From assembly GCA_028280065.1 (NCBI GenBank), contig JANQMN010000002.1:1-64000 (forward strand): 64,000 nt of DNA. Reading direction: 5' to 3'. Below are positions 36,119 through 45,065 of the stretch, in pieces (the first letter of the stretch is position 1; every line of letters starts with the position of its first letter). The position numbers were made by a program, and so were the translations under genes. This stretch comes from Hahella sp. GTDB taxonomy: Bacteria; Pseudomonadota; Gammaproteobacteria; Pseudomonadales; Oleiphilaceae. The notes under the pieces were generated by a model. It made no database searches. It saw only the letters and a program-made list of their open reading frames with translations, and was not told the DNA's origin.

Positions 36119-37315
36119 CTACTGCCCTACCATGGTGGTGGCTTCGATCACGGCAACGACCCGGCGGTTTTGCCGGCGGCCAGAGTCCGTGGCGTTATCT
36201 TCTAACGGTTTGGCTTCACCGTAGCCGACAGCACTGATACGCTCGGGGTTAACTCCAAAACGATTTACCACGACATCGCGTACCGCATTGGCCCGTCGCT
36301 CGGATAGCTTTTGATTGTACTCGGCAGCACCGCGATCGTCGGTATGACCTTCTACGACAATATTGCTGTCTGGGTATTGACGCATAAACTTAACCACTCG
36401 CTCAATTTCCGGCAAATAAGCATCAGTGACCTTGTCAGAATTGGTCGCAAAGTTCACCTGCAGTTTAATGGAGACGGATTCCTCCAACATGATGCGGCAG
36501 CCTTTCTCATCGACTCTGGCTCCTGCCGGCGTATTCGGGCAGGCATCTTTATTATCCTTAACGCCATCTTTGTCGGCGTCGCCGTATGGACAACCTGATT
36601 CATCAACTTCGGTATTCGGTGCGGTATTCGGACACTTATCCACATTATCCAGAACACCGTCATTGTCTGAATCACCGATAATCTCACAACCTACCGAATC
36701 CACCTTAACCCCATAAGCGGTGCCCGGACACTGATCGTCTTCGTCAATCACGCCATCGCCATCGGTATCCGCCGGTGGTGCGGAAACGCCGCCAAATAGA
36801 TAAGTAAGACCGAGATTCAGCATCGTATCCTTACTTTCAATATCGTGACTGTATAAGCCCCGAACATCGAATCGCAGATCCCACTCGTCGCTGATTTCGT
36901 GTTTTAGACCGGCGCCCAGGTTAAACATGGTTTCATCGTGGGTATTGCCGGCCGGATCCTCAAGTTCGTTATGGCCGACACCGGCTACCAGGAATGGCCG
37001 CCAGGTATCTTCCGGCGTAAAGTGATGTAAGATATCCAGGCGGGTGAAGATGTTATCGATTTCAACATCGTCATCGGACTCCAGGTCAGCGGTTCCGATG
37101 AGGATTTCCGCTGCCCAGGTCTTGCTGAAATCGTAGCCGAAACCACCGGTGAAAGCCGGATCGTCTTCTAAGTTGCGTTCTTGATCGAAGAAGGTGTAAC
37201 CGAACAACGCCGTAAAGTTGTAGCCTGACTCCCGTTCTCTTGCGTTGCCCTGAATAGCAACAGCACACAAAAGCAGAATCAGTAGTGCCCGTAACTGTGG
37301 AAATTTCATAGCCAC
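36119..37315 (-). CDS. oprF: OprF-like OmpA-family porin with thrombospondin type 3 repeats
   Basis: The 398-residue protein has a signal peptide (about 1-25) and an eight-stranded N-terminal barrel (about 30-175). A linker follows, with three Asp-rich calcium-binding thrombospondin type 3 repeats (DTDGDGVIDEDDQCP, DSDNDGVLDNVDKCP, DADKDGVKDNKDACP). The C-terminus is an OmpA peptidoglycan-binding domain (about 280-395; VEGHTDDRGAAEYNQKLSERRA). Cysteines within the repeats can form disulfides. It links outer membrane to cell wall and may allow slow solute diffusion. Confidence 0.9.
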   Translation of the reverse strand: MAMKFPQLRALLILLLCAVAIQGNARERESGYNFTALFGYTFFDQERNLEDDPAFTGGFGYDFSKTWAAEILIGTADLESDDDVEIDNIFTRLDILHHFTPEDTWRPFLVAGVGHNELEDPAGNTHDETMFNLGAGLKHEISDEWDLRFDVRGLYSHDIESKDTMLNLGLTYLFGGVSAPPADTDGDGVIDEDDQCPGTAYGVKVDSVGCEIIGDSDNDGVLDNVDKCPNTAPNTEVDESGCPYGDADKDGVKDNKDACPNTPAGARVDEKGCRIMLEESVSIKLQVNFATNSDKVTDAYLPEIERVVKFMRQYPDSNIVVEGHTDDRGAAEYNQKLSERRANAVRDVVVNRFGVNPERISAVGYGEAKPLEDNATDSGRRQNRRVVAVIEATTMVGQ

Positions 37316-37420
37316 CTCAATTTTTCATTAGTGCATTTGTTATTACTGCCAAAATTGCTTTGCTTAGCCAAAAGAATGCCGAACACCCCGGCTTTCTAAA
37401 GTCGAATACGTTTACGCCGG

Positions 37421-38242
37421 TTAGCTGGACTGTTCTTGATACATGTGCACATCCTGCTGCGGATAAGGAATGGTAATTCCATCCTGATCGAAGCGTTTCT
37501 TGACATTTTCCTGCATATCAAAGAATACCCCCCAGTAGTCTTCCGTCTTCGACCAGGCTCTTACCGTGAAATTTACCGAGCTGTCGGCTAACTCGGATAC
37601 CACGACCACCGGTGCCGGGTCATTTAGAATTCTCTTGTCAGCGTCGATAAGTGACCTAATCGCCGCTTTAGCCTTATCGATATCGTCGTCGTATCCGATG
37701 CCGAATAACATATCGACGCGGCGCGTCTCCTCGACACCTATGTTAATAATGGGATTATTGCCAAGTTGCGCATTAGGGATAATCACCCGGCGGTTGTCAA
37801 AGGTCATGAGTATAGTCGTAAAAATCTGAATTTCCTTTACGATGCCGACAAAACCTGCGCCTTCTATGGCGTCTCCAACCTTGAACGGTTTAAAGATTAA
37901 AATCAAAACCCCGCTGGCAAAATTAGCCAGGTTACCCTGCAAGGCCAAGCCTATAGCCAACCCTGCGGCACCCAACACGGCGATAAATGAAGTGGTCTCG
38001 ATGCCGATCATCGACGCCACACTGATCAGAAGAATGGCTTTAAGCCCGACAGACGCCAAACTATGTATAAACTTGGTAAGCGTCGGATCAAACTTTTTCT
38101 GCAGTGACTTATCGGTTATCTTGAGCAGTTTGTTTATTAACCAAAGTCCGACGACTAGCGTTACAATCGCCAGAATCAACTGCGGTGCATAGGCTATTAA
38201 AAGCTCCATTGCCTTATCGTAGTAACCGGAAATTTCATTCAT
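37421..38242 (-). CDS. mscS: Small-conductance mechanosensitive channel MscS
   Basis: The 273-residue protein matches MscS: three membrane helices (about 15-115) with the Gly/Ala-rich pore helix AVLGAAGLAIGLALQGNLANFASG, then the beta domain (IFKPFKVGDAIE) and the cytoplasmic vestibule ending IPYPQQDVHMY. It opens on hypo-osmotic shock to release solutes. Length is close to that of E. coli MscS (286). It lies about 105 bp upstream of the OprF-like gene on the same strand but is likely a separate unit. Confidence 0.93.
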   Translation of the reverse strand: MNEISGYYDKAMELLIAYAPQLILAIVTLVVGLWLINKLLKITDKSLQKKFDPTLTKFIHSLASVGLKAILLISVASMIGIETTSFIAVLGAAGLAIGLALQGNLANFASGVLILIFKPFKVGDAIEGAGFVGIVKEIQIFTTILMTFDNRRVIIPNAQLGNNPIINIGVEETRRVDMLFGIGYDDDIDKAKAAIRSLIDADKRILNDPAPVVVVSELADSSVNFTVRAWSKTEDYWGVFFDMQENVKKRFDQDGITIPYPQQDVHMYQEQSS

Positions 38243-38384
38243 GATTCGTTTCCTTCGTAGCTGTAAAGGTTGTAGATTTTTAGTACCGTGAGATATTCGA
38301 GCAGAATTCTGTTAAAAAACGAGGGTTGTGTTCAACTGTTTGATAAATAAATTTACAACTGTTGATCAGTTTGCATGGATTCGA

Positions 38385-39488
38385 CTATGTAGAAAACCCG
38401 GTGCCGGCCAGCCAGCTCTGTAACTCATTGAAAGAACCTTGGTAGGCGACAGTTCGCTCCTGCCGCCGTAGCTGATAGTCATACATGGGATCATAGTATT
38501 CCACTAGTAGCTGCTCAATCCAGGGATAAAACAACTCCACTTGCTCTAATCTGAGAAAGTCGCCGCAAGCAGCCTGGAAGTCAGCCACCATCTTTTGGTA
38601 CCGTGCGCCACCAAGTCTGCGCTGAATACGTTGCAGATTGTCAATCACATCACGGCGAAATTTATCGATCGCCAGATCCAAATCCAAGGTTGTGCGCAAG
38701 CTTGTGATCCTCGCCAGAACGTACTCTTCAGCCAGTTCTCTGACCCGCAACTCCATGGGTTTATCGAGCAGGAGAATCGGTGCTCTTTGCAAACTTTCTC
38801 GCAATACCAGGGGGACGGCACAACGGCCGATCAAATGGCTTTCGTCCTCGATCAGTACGTTTGAAAAGCCGTGTTCGGACTGTTTTAGCATCCGGATTGC
38901 CAATGCGTTTTCGAAATCGATTTGAGAAGGTTGCGGAGAAAGGGCTTTGCCGAAAGTGGAGCCTTTGTGATTGGCCAAGTCCTCAAGATCGATACTATTG
39001 GCAAATGCGCGCAGTAATCTGGTTTTACCGGCGCCGGTACGTCCGGCAATTACCAACCAAGGCAGACTCTTCGCAAGCCCTTCAAGTTGCCTTATCAAGA
39101 AACCGCGAAGTGCTTTATAGCCGCCGTTCACTCTAGGGTACGGGAAGCCTTCGCCGGCCATGGCCTGTTGCACGAGCTGCGAGCGTAAACCGCCGCGAAA
39201 ACAATACAGATAGCCATCGGGATGCTTGTCGGCAAAGTCCAGCCATCCTTGCATCCGGCTTTCCAGCGTCTCGCCCGCGACCAGCCGATAACCCAGATCA
39301 ATCGCCGCCTGCTGTCCCTGCTGTTTATAACAGGTGCCGACTTTGGCGCGTTCGGCATCCGTCATCAGAGGCAGGTTACTTGCCATGGGGAAAGCGCCCT
39401 TGCCATATTCAACTGGCGCGCGCGTATCCATCAACGGGATATCCCGTAGAAACAAGGCGGAGTATTCGCTGGTATCGGAGCGGCTCAT
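38385..39488 (-). CDS. selU: tRNA 2-selenouridine synthase SelU (MnmH)
   Basis: The 367-residue protein has an N-terminal rhodanese domain (about 1-125) with the catalytic cysteine in YLYCFRGGLRSQ, and a C-terminal P-loop domain with Walker A AGRTGAGKTRLL (about 148-159). This fusion is diagnostic of SelU/YbbB, which replaces sulfur by selenium in 2-thiouridine at tRNA position 34 through a geranylated intermediate. It needs selenophosphate from SelD, whose gene is not in the window. It is divergent from a methyltransferase gene. Confidence 0.93.
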   Translation of the reverse strand: MSRSDTSEYSALFLRDIPLMDTRAPVEYGKGAFPMASNLPLMTDAERAKVGTCYKQQGQQAAIDLGYRLVAGETLESRMQGWLDFADKHPDGYLYCFRGGLRSQLVQQAMAGEGFPYPRVNGGYKALRGFLIRQLEGLAKSLPWLVIAGRTGAGKTRLLRAFANSIDLEDLANHKGSTFGKALSPQPSQIDFENALAIRMLKQSEHGFSNVLIEDESHLIGRCAVPLVLRESLQRAPILLLDKPMELRVRELAEEYVLARITSLRTTLDLDLAIDKFRRDVIDNLQRIQRRLGGARYQKMVADFQAACGDFLRLEQVELFYPWIEQLLVEYYDPMYDYQLRRQERTVAYQGSFNELQSWLAGTGFST

Positions 39489-39581
39489 AGCGAAGCTGAA
39501 ACTGTTGCAGGAAAATAGGAAAAAGGTAATCTACTGCCCGAATCCTAATAGAAGCCAGCATACTATTTAAACCGGAATCCA

Positions 39582-40268
39582 ATGTCACTAGCTGATTTAG
39601 TTGCGCAATTGCAGCAGACCCTGCCCCGCGTCGATTTAAAAGACACCTTATTGCCTAACCTGGACCGCCTGCGGCTTCACTTGTTAGACCCGGCTACATT
39701 GGAAGGTCCGCTTTCCCACGAAGAAGCGCAGGCAGTCGTAGCAGAACCGGCCTACTGGTGTTTTTGCTGGGCCAGCGGTCGGGTCCTGGCGGAATATCTC
39801 CTGAGGAATCCTGTCTTTGTGCGCAATAAGACGGTCATAGATGTCGGCTCGGGATCGGGTATAGTCGCGATTGCTGCTGCCCTGGCGGGAGCTTCTCAAG
39901 TAACGGCAATCGATACCGATCCGATTGCACGTATGGCAATTGCCACCAATGCCAAACTCAACCATGTCACTATCGGCATAGAGCATTCTCTAGAGGGGTT
40001 GAGAAGCGATGTCGTAACGGCGGCGGATATCTTCTATGACCGGGACAATCTGTCTCTGTTACCTATTTTTACCGGCATGTCAGAAGAAGTTTTATTGGCT
40101 GATTCCAGAATAAAAGACTTGAAAGCACCCGGATTTTCAATGTGTCATCAACAGGAATCCAGAACCTGGCCCGATTTGCAGGAATATGAAGAGTTTAATC
40201 AAGTAAAACTATACCGGGCAGGAAAGCACTCTTTTGCGGGGATGTTCAAAAGTGGATTTAGCCAATAA
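39582..40268 (+). CDS. Class I SAM-dependent methyltransferase (ETFB lysine methyltransferase-like)
   Basis: The 228-residue protein has the SAM-binding motif VIDVGSGSGIVAIAAALAGA (about 84-103), an acidic residue at the end of strand 2 (AIDTDP), and the N-terminal segment EPAYWCFCWASGRVLAEYL. That segment is typical of the METTL20/ETFB lysine methyltransferase and Nnt1-like group. The post-I motif region DIFYDRD is also present. If the assignment holds, it methylates the electron-transfer flavoprotein beta subunit and tunes fatty-acid oxidation, but this is inferred from family. Its 3' end runs into the terminator of the CsrB RNA from the other strand. Confidence 0.8.
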   Translation: MSLADLVAQLQQTLPRVDLKDTLLPNLDRLRLHLLDPATLEGPLSHEEAQAVVAEPAYWCFCWASGRVLAEYLLRNPVFVRNKTVIDVGSGSGIVAIAAALAGASQVTAIDTDPIARMAIATNAKLNHVTIGIEHSLEGLRSDVVTAADIFYDRDNLSLLPIFTGMSEEVLLADSRIKDLKAPGFSMCHQQESRTWPDLQEYEEFNQVKLYRAGKHSFAGMFKSGFSQ

Positions 40269-40606
40269 AAAAAGGCAGCTTACGCTGCCTTTTTAGAATA
40301 GGTCGTTGACATCCTGTCGCCAATCCGTTGGACAGCGCTTTCCTCTACGCTACATTCATCCTCGTCATCAAATCCCTGATTGATCTGCATCCCTGGGGTC
40401 CTTACTCATCCTTAAGCAACCTTCCTGGTGTCGATCCGTCTCTTTCCCTGTCGCTAATATCCTGTAAAGAACCGGTCTGCGGTAAGTCTTAAGCATCCTG
40501 CAGCAGATAAACTATGTTTCCCTTAAGCTTAATTCCTTTCTCCTTGCTTCCCTTTGCCTCCTGCAAAGAAACCACCTTGGGAGATCCGTCCAACTCGTCC
40601 TGATAT
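40262..40606 (-). ncRNA. csrB: CsrB-family regulatory RNA (CsrA-sequestering)
   Basis: Read on the minus strand, this 345-nt segment contains about 21 GGA motifs. Many are in the CsrA-preferred forms CAGGATG, CAGGGAT, AAGGATG and ACGGAT, spaced 8-25 nt apart. It ends in a strong intrinsic terminator (GGCAGC-GTAA-GCTGCC then seven Ts). No coding frame fits. Size, motif number and terminator match CsrB/CsrC of enteric bacteria and vibrios (E. coli CsrB 369 nt, 22 GGA sites). A TATATT -10 element precedes the likely start near 40606, and a GacA/UvrY box lies further upstream. It should titrate CsrA/RsmA, which controls carbon storage, motility and biofilm. Confidence 0.88.
40267..40294 (-). terminator. 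Intrinsic terminator of csrB, also usable by the convergent methyltransferase gene
   Basis: AAAAAGGCAGC and GCTGCCTTTTT pair perfectly around a 4-nt loop, with T-runs on both strands. It therefore ends csrB on the minus strand and the methyltransferase transcript on the plus strand. Confidence 0.9.
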
Positions 40607-40612
40607 GGGAAT

Positions 40613-40618
40613 AATATA
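40613..40618 (-). promoter_or_regulatory. Likely -10 element of csrB
   Basis: TATATT on the minus strand lies seven to eight bases before the proposed csrB 5' end. No good -35 hexamer is visible, as expected for an activator-dependent promoter. Confidence 0.55.
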
Positions 40619-40777
40619 CATCTGAATCGATGAAGTTTTTGTGACACAAAAGCTCAACGATCATTTTTCCCCACTTCAAAAAAACACATAAAACCATTAT
40701 TAACAAAGAGTTAGAATTTTTCTGCAAACTTTTAGGAAGAAAATGCCACAGCAATTTACTAGAATATCTCACAACTT

Positions 40778-40795
40778 TGTAAGAGATATCTCACA
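40778..40795 (-). promoter_or_regulatory. GacA/UvrY box upstream of csrB
   Basis: TGTGAGATATCTCTTACA on the minus strand is an 18-bp match to the TGTAAGN6CTTACA consensus bound by GacA/UvrY. A second partial copy (TTGTGAGATATTC) lies next to it near 40763-40774. The position about 170-190 bp upstream of the RNA start agrees with upstream activating sites of csr/rsm small RNA genes. Confidence 0.85.
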
Positions 40796-40915
40796 AACAG
40801 CATGGGCGATTTCGCACATGCCTCCAATATGCTTTTAATTCATAGAAAATAGTGGCATTCCATTGATGTCCCGGATCAATTGAATGCCGTGTCCAAATAT
40901 CACAACAAATAGCCT

Positions 40916-41749
40916 ATGAAGCTCTACTTGTTCAGCAACCGGATGACCATGAACATTCTTCGGGAAGGGCGCATCCCCTTTTGTACAGCTTCCGACTTGG
41001 CCGACCCCTTCCTGATCGCAGAAATCCCCTCGCTTCGCAGCAAACCGGGTAAATTAAGCGAATCTGCATTTAAAGCCGAATGCCAACGGCAATACCGGGC
41101 TTTACCTGCCCATCTGAAGAACCTGGTAAGCGAGGAATTTTTTATCGAAGAAGCAAAAGGAAAACGCGTAGAAATTGAAAAGAGAGTGATTCAGCGAACT
41201 CACCCAATAGCCCAAACCATTTCTCCGCCCTTGCTCAAGAGTATCAGGATTGCGAGATTTTTCGAAGACGTCACGGATGTGTCCCTATGGAACTCACAAG
41301 GCAACCAGGGCCACGGAGCCGCTCTACAAATCGATATTGCCAAAACCGACTTTAAAGAGCGGCAGCATGGGGGTGCGCCGCAAAAATTCGACAAACTTCG
41401 ATATAGTCAGGAACGTCCGACAGCGCCCAGCCAACAGGGTACCGAACCGTTTCGTCCGCTGTTTCATCAGGGAAAGAGTTTTGCCAGTGAAGAAGAATGG
41501 CGCTTGGTGCGCCCGGAGACGACCATGGAGCCCAGAGTATGGGAAACCGAAAACCTGGTCTGTGGCAATATTCCAAGAGCAGCCGTTGTCGGTGTCGTTT
41601 TTGGCTATCAGACAAAACCTCCCACAATTCAAGCGATTCACGATTTGATCGCCTTGGATATGCACTTCCACCATGTCAAACTGTACGAATTGAAAAAAGA
41701 CCCTTTGGCTTTTCGACTGCACCTTTGTGAAATCCAAAACCTCAAATAA
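40916..41749 (+). CDS. Possible DUF2971-family protein
   Basis: The 277-residue soluble protein begins with a MKLYLFSNRMTMNILREGRIPF segment and has VTDVSLWNSQGNQGHGAALQID in the middle. This resembles the C(F)S...LLWsHYadgHkG(V/A) core of DUF2971 proteins. The C-terminal half includes EEEWRLVRPET and IPRAAVVGVVFGYQT, also found in that family (entry gate EWR and VVFG). The biochemical role of DUF2971 is not established to my knowledge. It lies 21 nt upstream of cysZ on the same strand, and its promoter region holds the csrB activator sites. Confidence 0.6.
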   Translation: MKLYLFSNRMTMNILREGRIPFCTASDLADPFLIAEIPSLRSKPGKLSESAFKAECQRQYRALPAHLKNLVSEEFFIEEAKGKRVEIEKRVIQRTHPIAQTISPPLLKSIRIARFFEDVTDVSLWNSQGNQGHGAALQIDIAKTDFKERQHGGAPQKFDKLRYSQERPTAPSQQGTEPFRPLFHQGKSFASEEEWRLVRPETTMEPRVWETENLVCGNIPRAAVVGVVFGYQTKPPTIQAIHDLIALDMHFHHVKLYELKKDPLAFRLHLCEIQNLK

Positions 41750-41775
41750 ACCAAAAGGAAGATAAGGAACCGTTG

Positions 41776-42543
41776 ATGCAAAACTTTAGCCGCGGAGCGC
41801 AGGATGTTCTGGATGGATTTAAGCTAATCCAATCGCCTCAGTTAAGGCTGTATGTATTGATCCCGCTGTTGATCAATATTTTGGTATTTGTCGCCGTTAT
41901 AACCGGCCTCGGCAGCTATTTTGCCGATTTGATCGACTATCTCATGAGTTGGCTTCCTGAATGGGAATGGCTGGCATTCTTAAGAGGGTTGATGTGGATA
42001 ATCTTCGGCTTTCTGGCATTGTTGCTAGTCGCCTATACCTTTGTTTTTTTCGCGACCTTGATCGGCTCTCCATTTTACGGATTACTGGCCGAACAGGTAG
42101 ACAAACAACTCAGTGGACGCAGCGACGATGAGCCCACCAGTTGGGGTAAGGTGTTTGCTTCTGTCCCTCATGCGCTTGGCCGTGAACTTGCGAAACTCTG
42201 GTATTACCTCCCGCGGGCGCTAGGCCTTTTTTTACTCTGTCTGATTCCGTTAATCAGTGCATTTGCACCCATTCTTTGGGGCCTGTTTTCCAGTTGGACG
42301 ATGGCACTGGAGTTCCTCGATTATCCGGCGGACAACAACAAACAGTCCATCGCCCAGCTAAAAGTCTTCATGCGCCGCAATCGGCACCGCACGCTGGGAT
42401 TTGGCCTGGTTTCCTGGGGCTGCACCCTGGTGCCCATCCTTAACTTGTTTGCAATACCGGCCGCGGTTGCAGGTGGCGTGAAGTTTTGGCTGGAAGCCGA
42501 AGGTCGGCTGACTTCCCAGCAGTCGCAACTGCCGCAAACATAA
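41776..42543 (+). CDS. cysZ: CysZ-type sulfate permease
   Basis: The 255-residue membrane protein begins FSRGAQDVLDGFKLIQSPQLRLYVLIPLLINI, the typical CysZ/EI24 start. It has about four membrane helices (near 22-45, 68-100, 145-175, 205-235) and the segment LIGSPFYGLLAEQVDKQLSG. CysZ carries sulfate into the cytoplasm for cysteine synthesis. ATG 41776 is preferred over a TTG three bases earlier because AAGGAA is well placed. It follows the DUF2971-like gene closely. Confidence 0.9.
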   Translation: MQNFSRGAQDVLDGFKLIQSPQLRLYVLIPLLINILVFVAVITGLGSYFADLIDYLMSWLPEWEWLAFLRGLMWIIFGFLALLLVAYTFVFFATLIGSPFYGLLAEQVDKQLSGRSDDEPTSWGKVFASVPHALGRELAKLWYYLPRALGLFLLCLIPLISAFAPILWGLFSSWTMALEFLDYPADNNKQSIAQLKVFMRRNRHRTLGFGLVSWGCTLVPILNLFAIPAAVAGGVKFWLEAEGRLTSQQSQLPQT

Positions 42544-42666
42544 AGCCTGATGCCGGATGTATCCGAAAAACAGGAGTCCGTGGCTAGTTGTCAGCTTGTT
42601 GTTGAATGTTCCGATAGGGTCTAGGCTTAGGTTTACGATTACAACAACAATTGGTGATCCGATCCG

Positions 42667-43551
42667 ATGGCTCTGAAGGTTTTAGTAGTTGATGACGCAA
42701 GCTTTGTCAGGGATCTGGTAAAGCGCACCATGCGCAATCATTTTCCGGAGGTCAAACTGGAGGAAGCGGTCAACGGACGCAAGGCGCAAATTCAGATGTC
42801 AAAAACCCATTTTGATTTGCTGCTTTGCGACTGGGAAATGCCGGAAATGTCGGGTATCGAACTGCTGGAATGGGCGCGCAAGCAAGAACACTACGCTAAA
42901 GTTCCCTTTGTCATGGTCACCAGCCGGGGTGATAGAGGCCATGTGGTCGAAGCTATTCAGCGTGGCGCTTCCGACTATCTCACCAAACCCTTCAGCCCGG
43001 AAATGCTGGTTCACAAGGTGGTGAAACATATCGGCAAAAAGGTTAAGAGGGCAGCGCCCTCGAAAGCTCCCGGTGTCGGCACAGACTCTGTAAGCGTTCT
43101 GACGGGCGCAAGCGTGAAGGCAAAACAAGCCGGGCCGGCAAAGGTCTCTGAAGTGCCCGGCCCCTTTGCTGAAAGCGCTTCGTTACTAACCGGCGGTGTC
43201 AAATCGGCTACTTCCGATAAGCCTCAAACACCGGTCCAACCAAAAGGTAAAGCGCTGGCCCAGATACGTTTTGCCGAGTTTAACCTGCCATGCATCATTA
43301 AGGCGATAACGCTGAATGAGGTAAAGGTTGTAGCCAAACGCGATCAGCGCTTCCCTATGATTCTTGATCCGGCAGTGGTTGATATCGAGGTAGACGAAGG
43401 AGGCAAAATTGAGCGTATCAATGGCTATGTGCATATGCTGCAAGCCGTAGATAAGCGCATGGATACAGATTTTGTCAGTGTCGTCGTGAGATTCGTGGAT
43501 GAGGACCCGGAAAAAATGGCTACTCTGTCCAAATTTATCGCCAGTATATAG
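42667..43551 (+). CDS. CheY-like receiver fused to a PilZ-like domain
   Basis: The 294-residue protein has a receiver domain (about 1-125; Asp55 in LLLCDWEMPE, Thr/Ser at VTSRG, Lys in LTKPFSPE). A Pro/Ala/Ser-rich linker follows (about 130-192), then a C-terminal beta domain (about 195-290) with the strand pattern of PilZ domains but no clear RxxxR c-di-GMP motif. Such receiver-PilZ proteins connect phospho-relay input to flagellar or pilus output. No sensor kinase is next to it apart from phoR on the opposite strand. Output function is inferred. Confidence 0.78.
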   Translation: MALKVLVVDDASFVRDLVKRTMRNHFPEVKLEEAVNGRKAQIQMSKTHFDLLLCDWEMPEMSGIELLEWARKQEHYAKVPFVMVTSRGDRGHVVEAIQRGASDYLTKPFSPEMLVHKVVKHIGKKVKRAAPSKAPGVGTDSVSVLTGASVKAKQAGPAKVSEVPGPFAESASLLTGGVKSATSDKPQTPVQPKGKALAQIRFAEFNLPCIIKAITLNEVKVVAKRDQRFPMILDPAVVDIEVDEGGKIERINGYVHMLQAVDKRMDTDFVSVVVRFVDEDPEKMATLSKFIASI

Positions 43552-43557
43552 GGCCGT

Positions 43558-44880
43558 CTAAAGGCCCCCTGTCTTAAGCCATTCGCTATGGGATAAAACT
43601 CTTTTCTTGACGAAATGGCAAGTGAAGGTACTTCCTTCACCCGGCATACTGCTTATCTCCAAAGTCGCATCGTGATTGATCAGCACGTGTTTGACTATGG
43701 CCAGGCCAAGACCGGTCCCCCCGGTTTCCGCAGCACGGGATGGGTCAGCCCGATAAAATCTTTCCGTGAGCCGGGGAATATGAATCGGATCGATCCCAAC
43801 TCCCGAATCTCTCACGGAAAAATGGCCGCCGAACTCGTCAACATACCAACGCACATGGATTTCCCCTTTCGCCGGGGTATATTTCACGGCATTTAACAGA
43901 ATGTTGGAAAACGCGCTCTGCAGTTGCGTCTTGCTTCCCTGCAAGGCGCTTTCGCTAGCGATGTCCAGAACGATTGCATGTTGCTTTTCCGTATTCAACG
44001 ATTTGGCGTCATCACAGATGGTTTTGAGAAGCCGCGACACGTCGATGGTTTCCTGCTCCACGCCCTGCCCTTCATTTTCTATTTTCGACAAAAGTAATAA
44101 ATCAGTGATTAGTGCTTCCATCCGCCTTGATTGCACTTGCATCTGCTGTAACGGCCGCAACCAGCGGGATGGCAGTCCGTCTGAGTGATCGATCAGGGTT
44201 TCCAAATAGCCGGTGATAACAGTTAAGGGGGTACGTAACTCATGGGAGACATTGGAGACAAAATCCCGCCGCATTTCTTCTAAACGCACGAGGCGGGTGA
44301 TATTCTGCGCGATAATCAACCGGTCATCTTCACCAAACAGGGTAATATGCAACTGCAGCTTCATGTCCAGATGCACGGGAGAGGCGATGATCAGAGGTTC
44401 TTTATAGTCTTTGGATAAAAAATAGGGTTTAAAGGAAGGTGTTCGCACCAGGCTGTAAATCAACTGGCCGCGATCAATGGGAAATTTGAATCCCAGCTTC
44501 TCTTCCGCCGAATTATTCCACCATTCCATCGCTCCGCGGCTGTTGGTCATAACAACGGCATCCTTCAAGGCGTTAGTGGATTCCTGAATCCGATTCAGCA
44601 TGGCTTGCTGACGATCACGAGCCTTTTGATGGTCCCGTTGCAGGCGGTGTATAGCGTCTAAGACATCGCCCCACAATCCTTTACTCTCCGGAGGCGTACC
44701 GACATTGTCATAATAAAGCCAACTATAAAGCCGCCATAACTGGCTGATTGTCCAGACCAGGTATCCAGAAAGGAAAACCACTAGCGTCCAGGCGACTTGT
44801 TCTATCGCAAATCCGATAAACAACGTTACCGACAGGGCAATAAAGAGGTGTCTGATGTGATAGCCAGGTTTTTTACGCAT
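43558..44880 (-). CDS. phoR: Phosphate regulon sensor kinase PhoR
   Basis: The 440-residue kinase has two N-terminal membrane helices (about 12-45), a PAS domain (about 95-190), HisKA with His213 in SNVSHELRTPLTVI, and a HATPase domain (NILLNAVKYTP, DSGVGIDP, GGTGLGLAIVKH). This architecture and the adjacent phoB identify PhoR. ATG 44878-44880 is chosen over a TTG start seven codons earlier because GGAG precedes the ATG at a good distance. It senses phosphate status through PstSCAB-PhoU, whose genes are not in the window. Confidence 0.93.
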   Translation of the reverse strand: MRKKPGYHIRHLFIALSVTLFIGFAIEQVAWTLVVFLSGYLVWTISQLWRLYSWLYYDNVGTPPESKGLWGDVLDAIHRLQRDHQKARDRQQAMLNRIQESTNALKDAVVMTNSRGAMEWWNNSAEEKLGFKFPIDRGQLIYSLVRTPSFKPYFLSKDYKEPLIIASPVHLDMKLQLHITLFGEDDRLIIAQNITRLVRLEEMRRDFVSNVSHELRTPLTVITGYLETLIDHSDGLPSRWLRPLQQMQVQSRRMEALITDLLLLSKIENEGQGVEQETIDVSRLLKTICDDAKSLNTEKQHAIVLDIASESALQGSKTQLQSAFSNILLNAVKYTPAKGEIHVRWYVDEFGGHFSVRDSGVGIDPIHIPRLTERFYRADPSRAAETGGTGLGLAIVKHVLINHDATLEISSMPGEGSTFTCHFVKKRVLSHSEWLKTGGL

Positions 44881-45065
44881 ATCCTTAAGCTCCGGCGGCA
44901 ATCGCAGCGAGCAAAGGTCAGTGAACTGCTGCCGATAAGTTTGGCTAATGAAGTGGGCGGTTGACTTTCGGACAGTACTTAACCAATAGCCGGCTCCACC
45001 CTGAAATTAGAACCGCATAGTACATCAATACGCGGCTGTTTTGTGTTGTAGAATGCGCGCAGGAA

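Noticed and set aside
40512-40772. 86-codon minus-strand frame
   Set aside because: It overlaps the CsrB RNA and its promoter; the translation has no domain pattern and the GGA-repeat explanation is far stronger.
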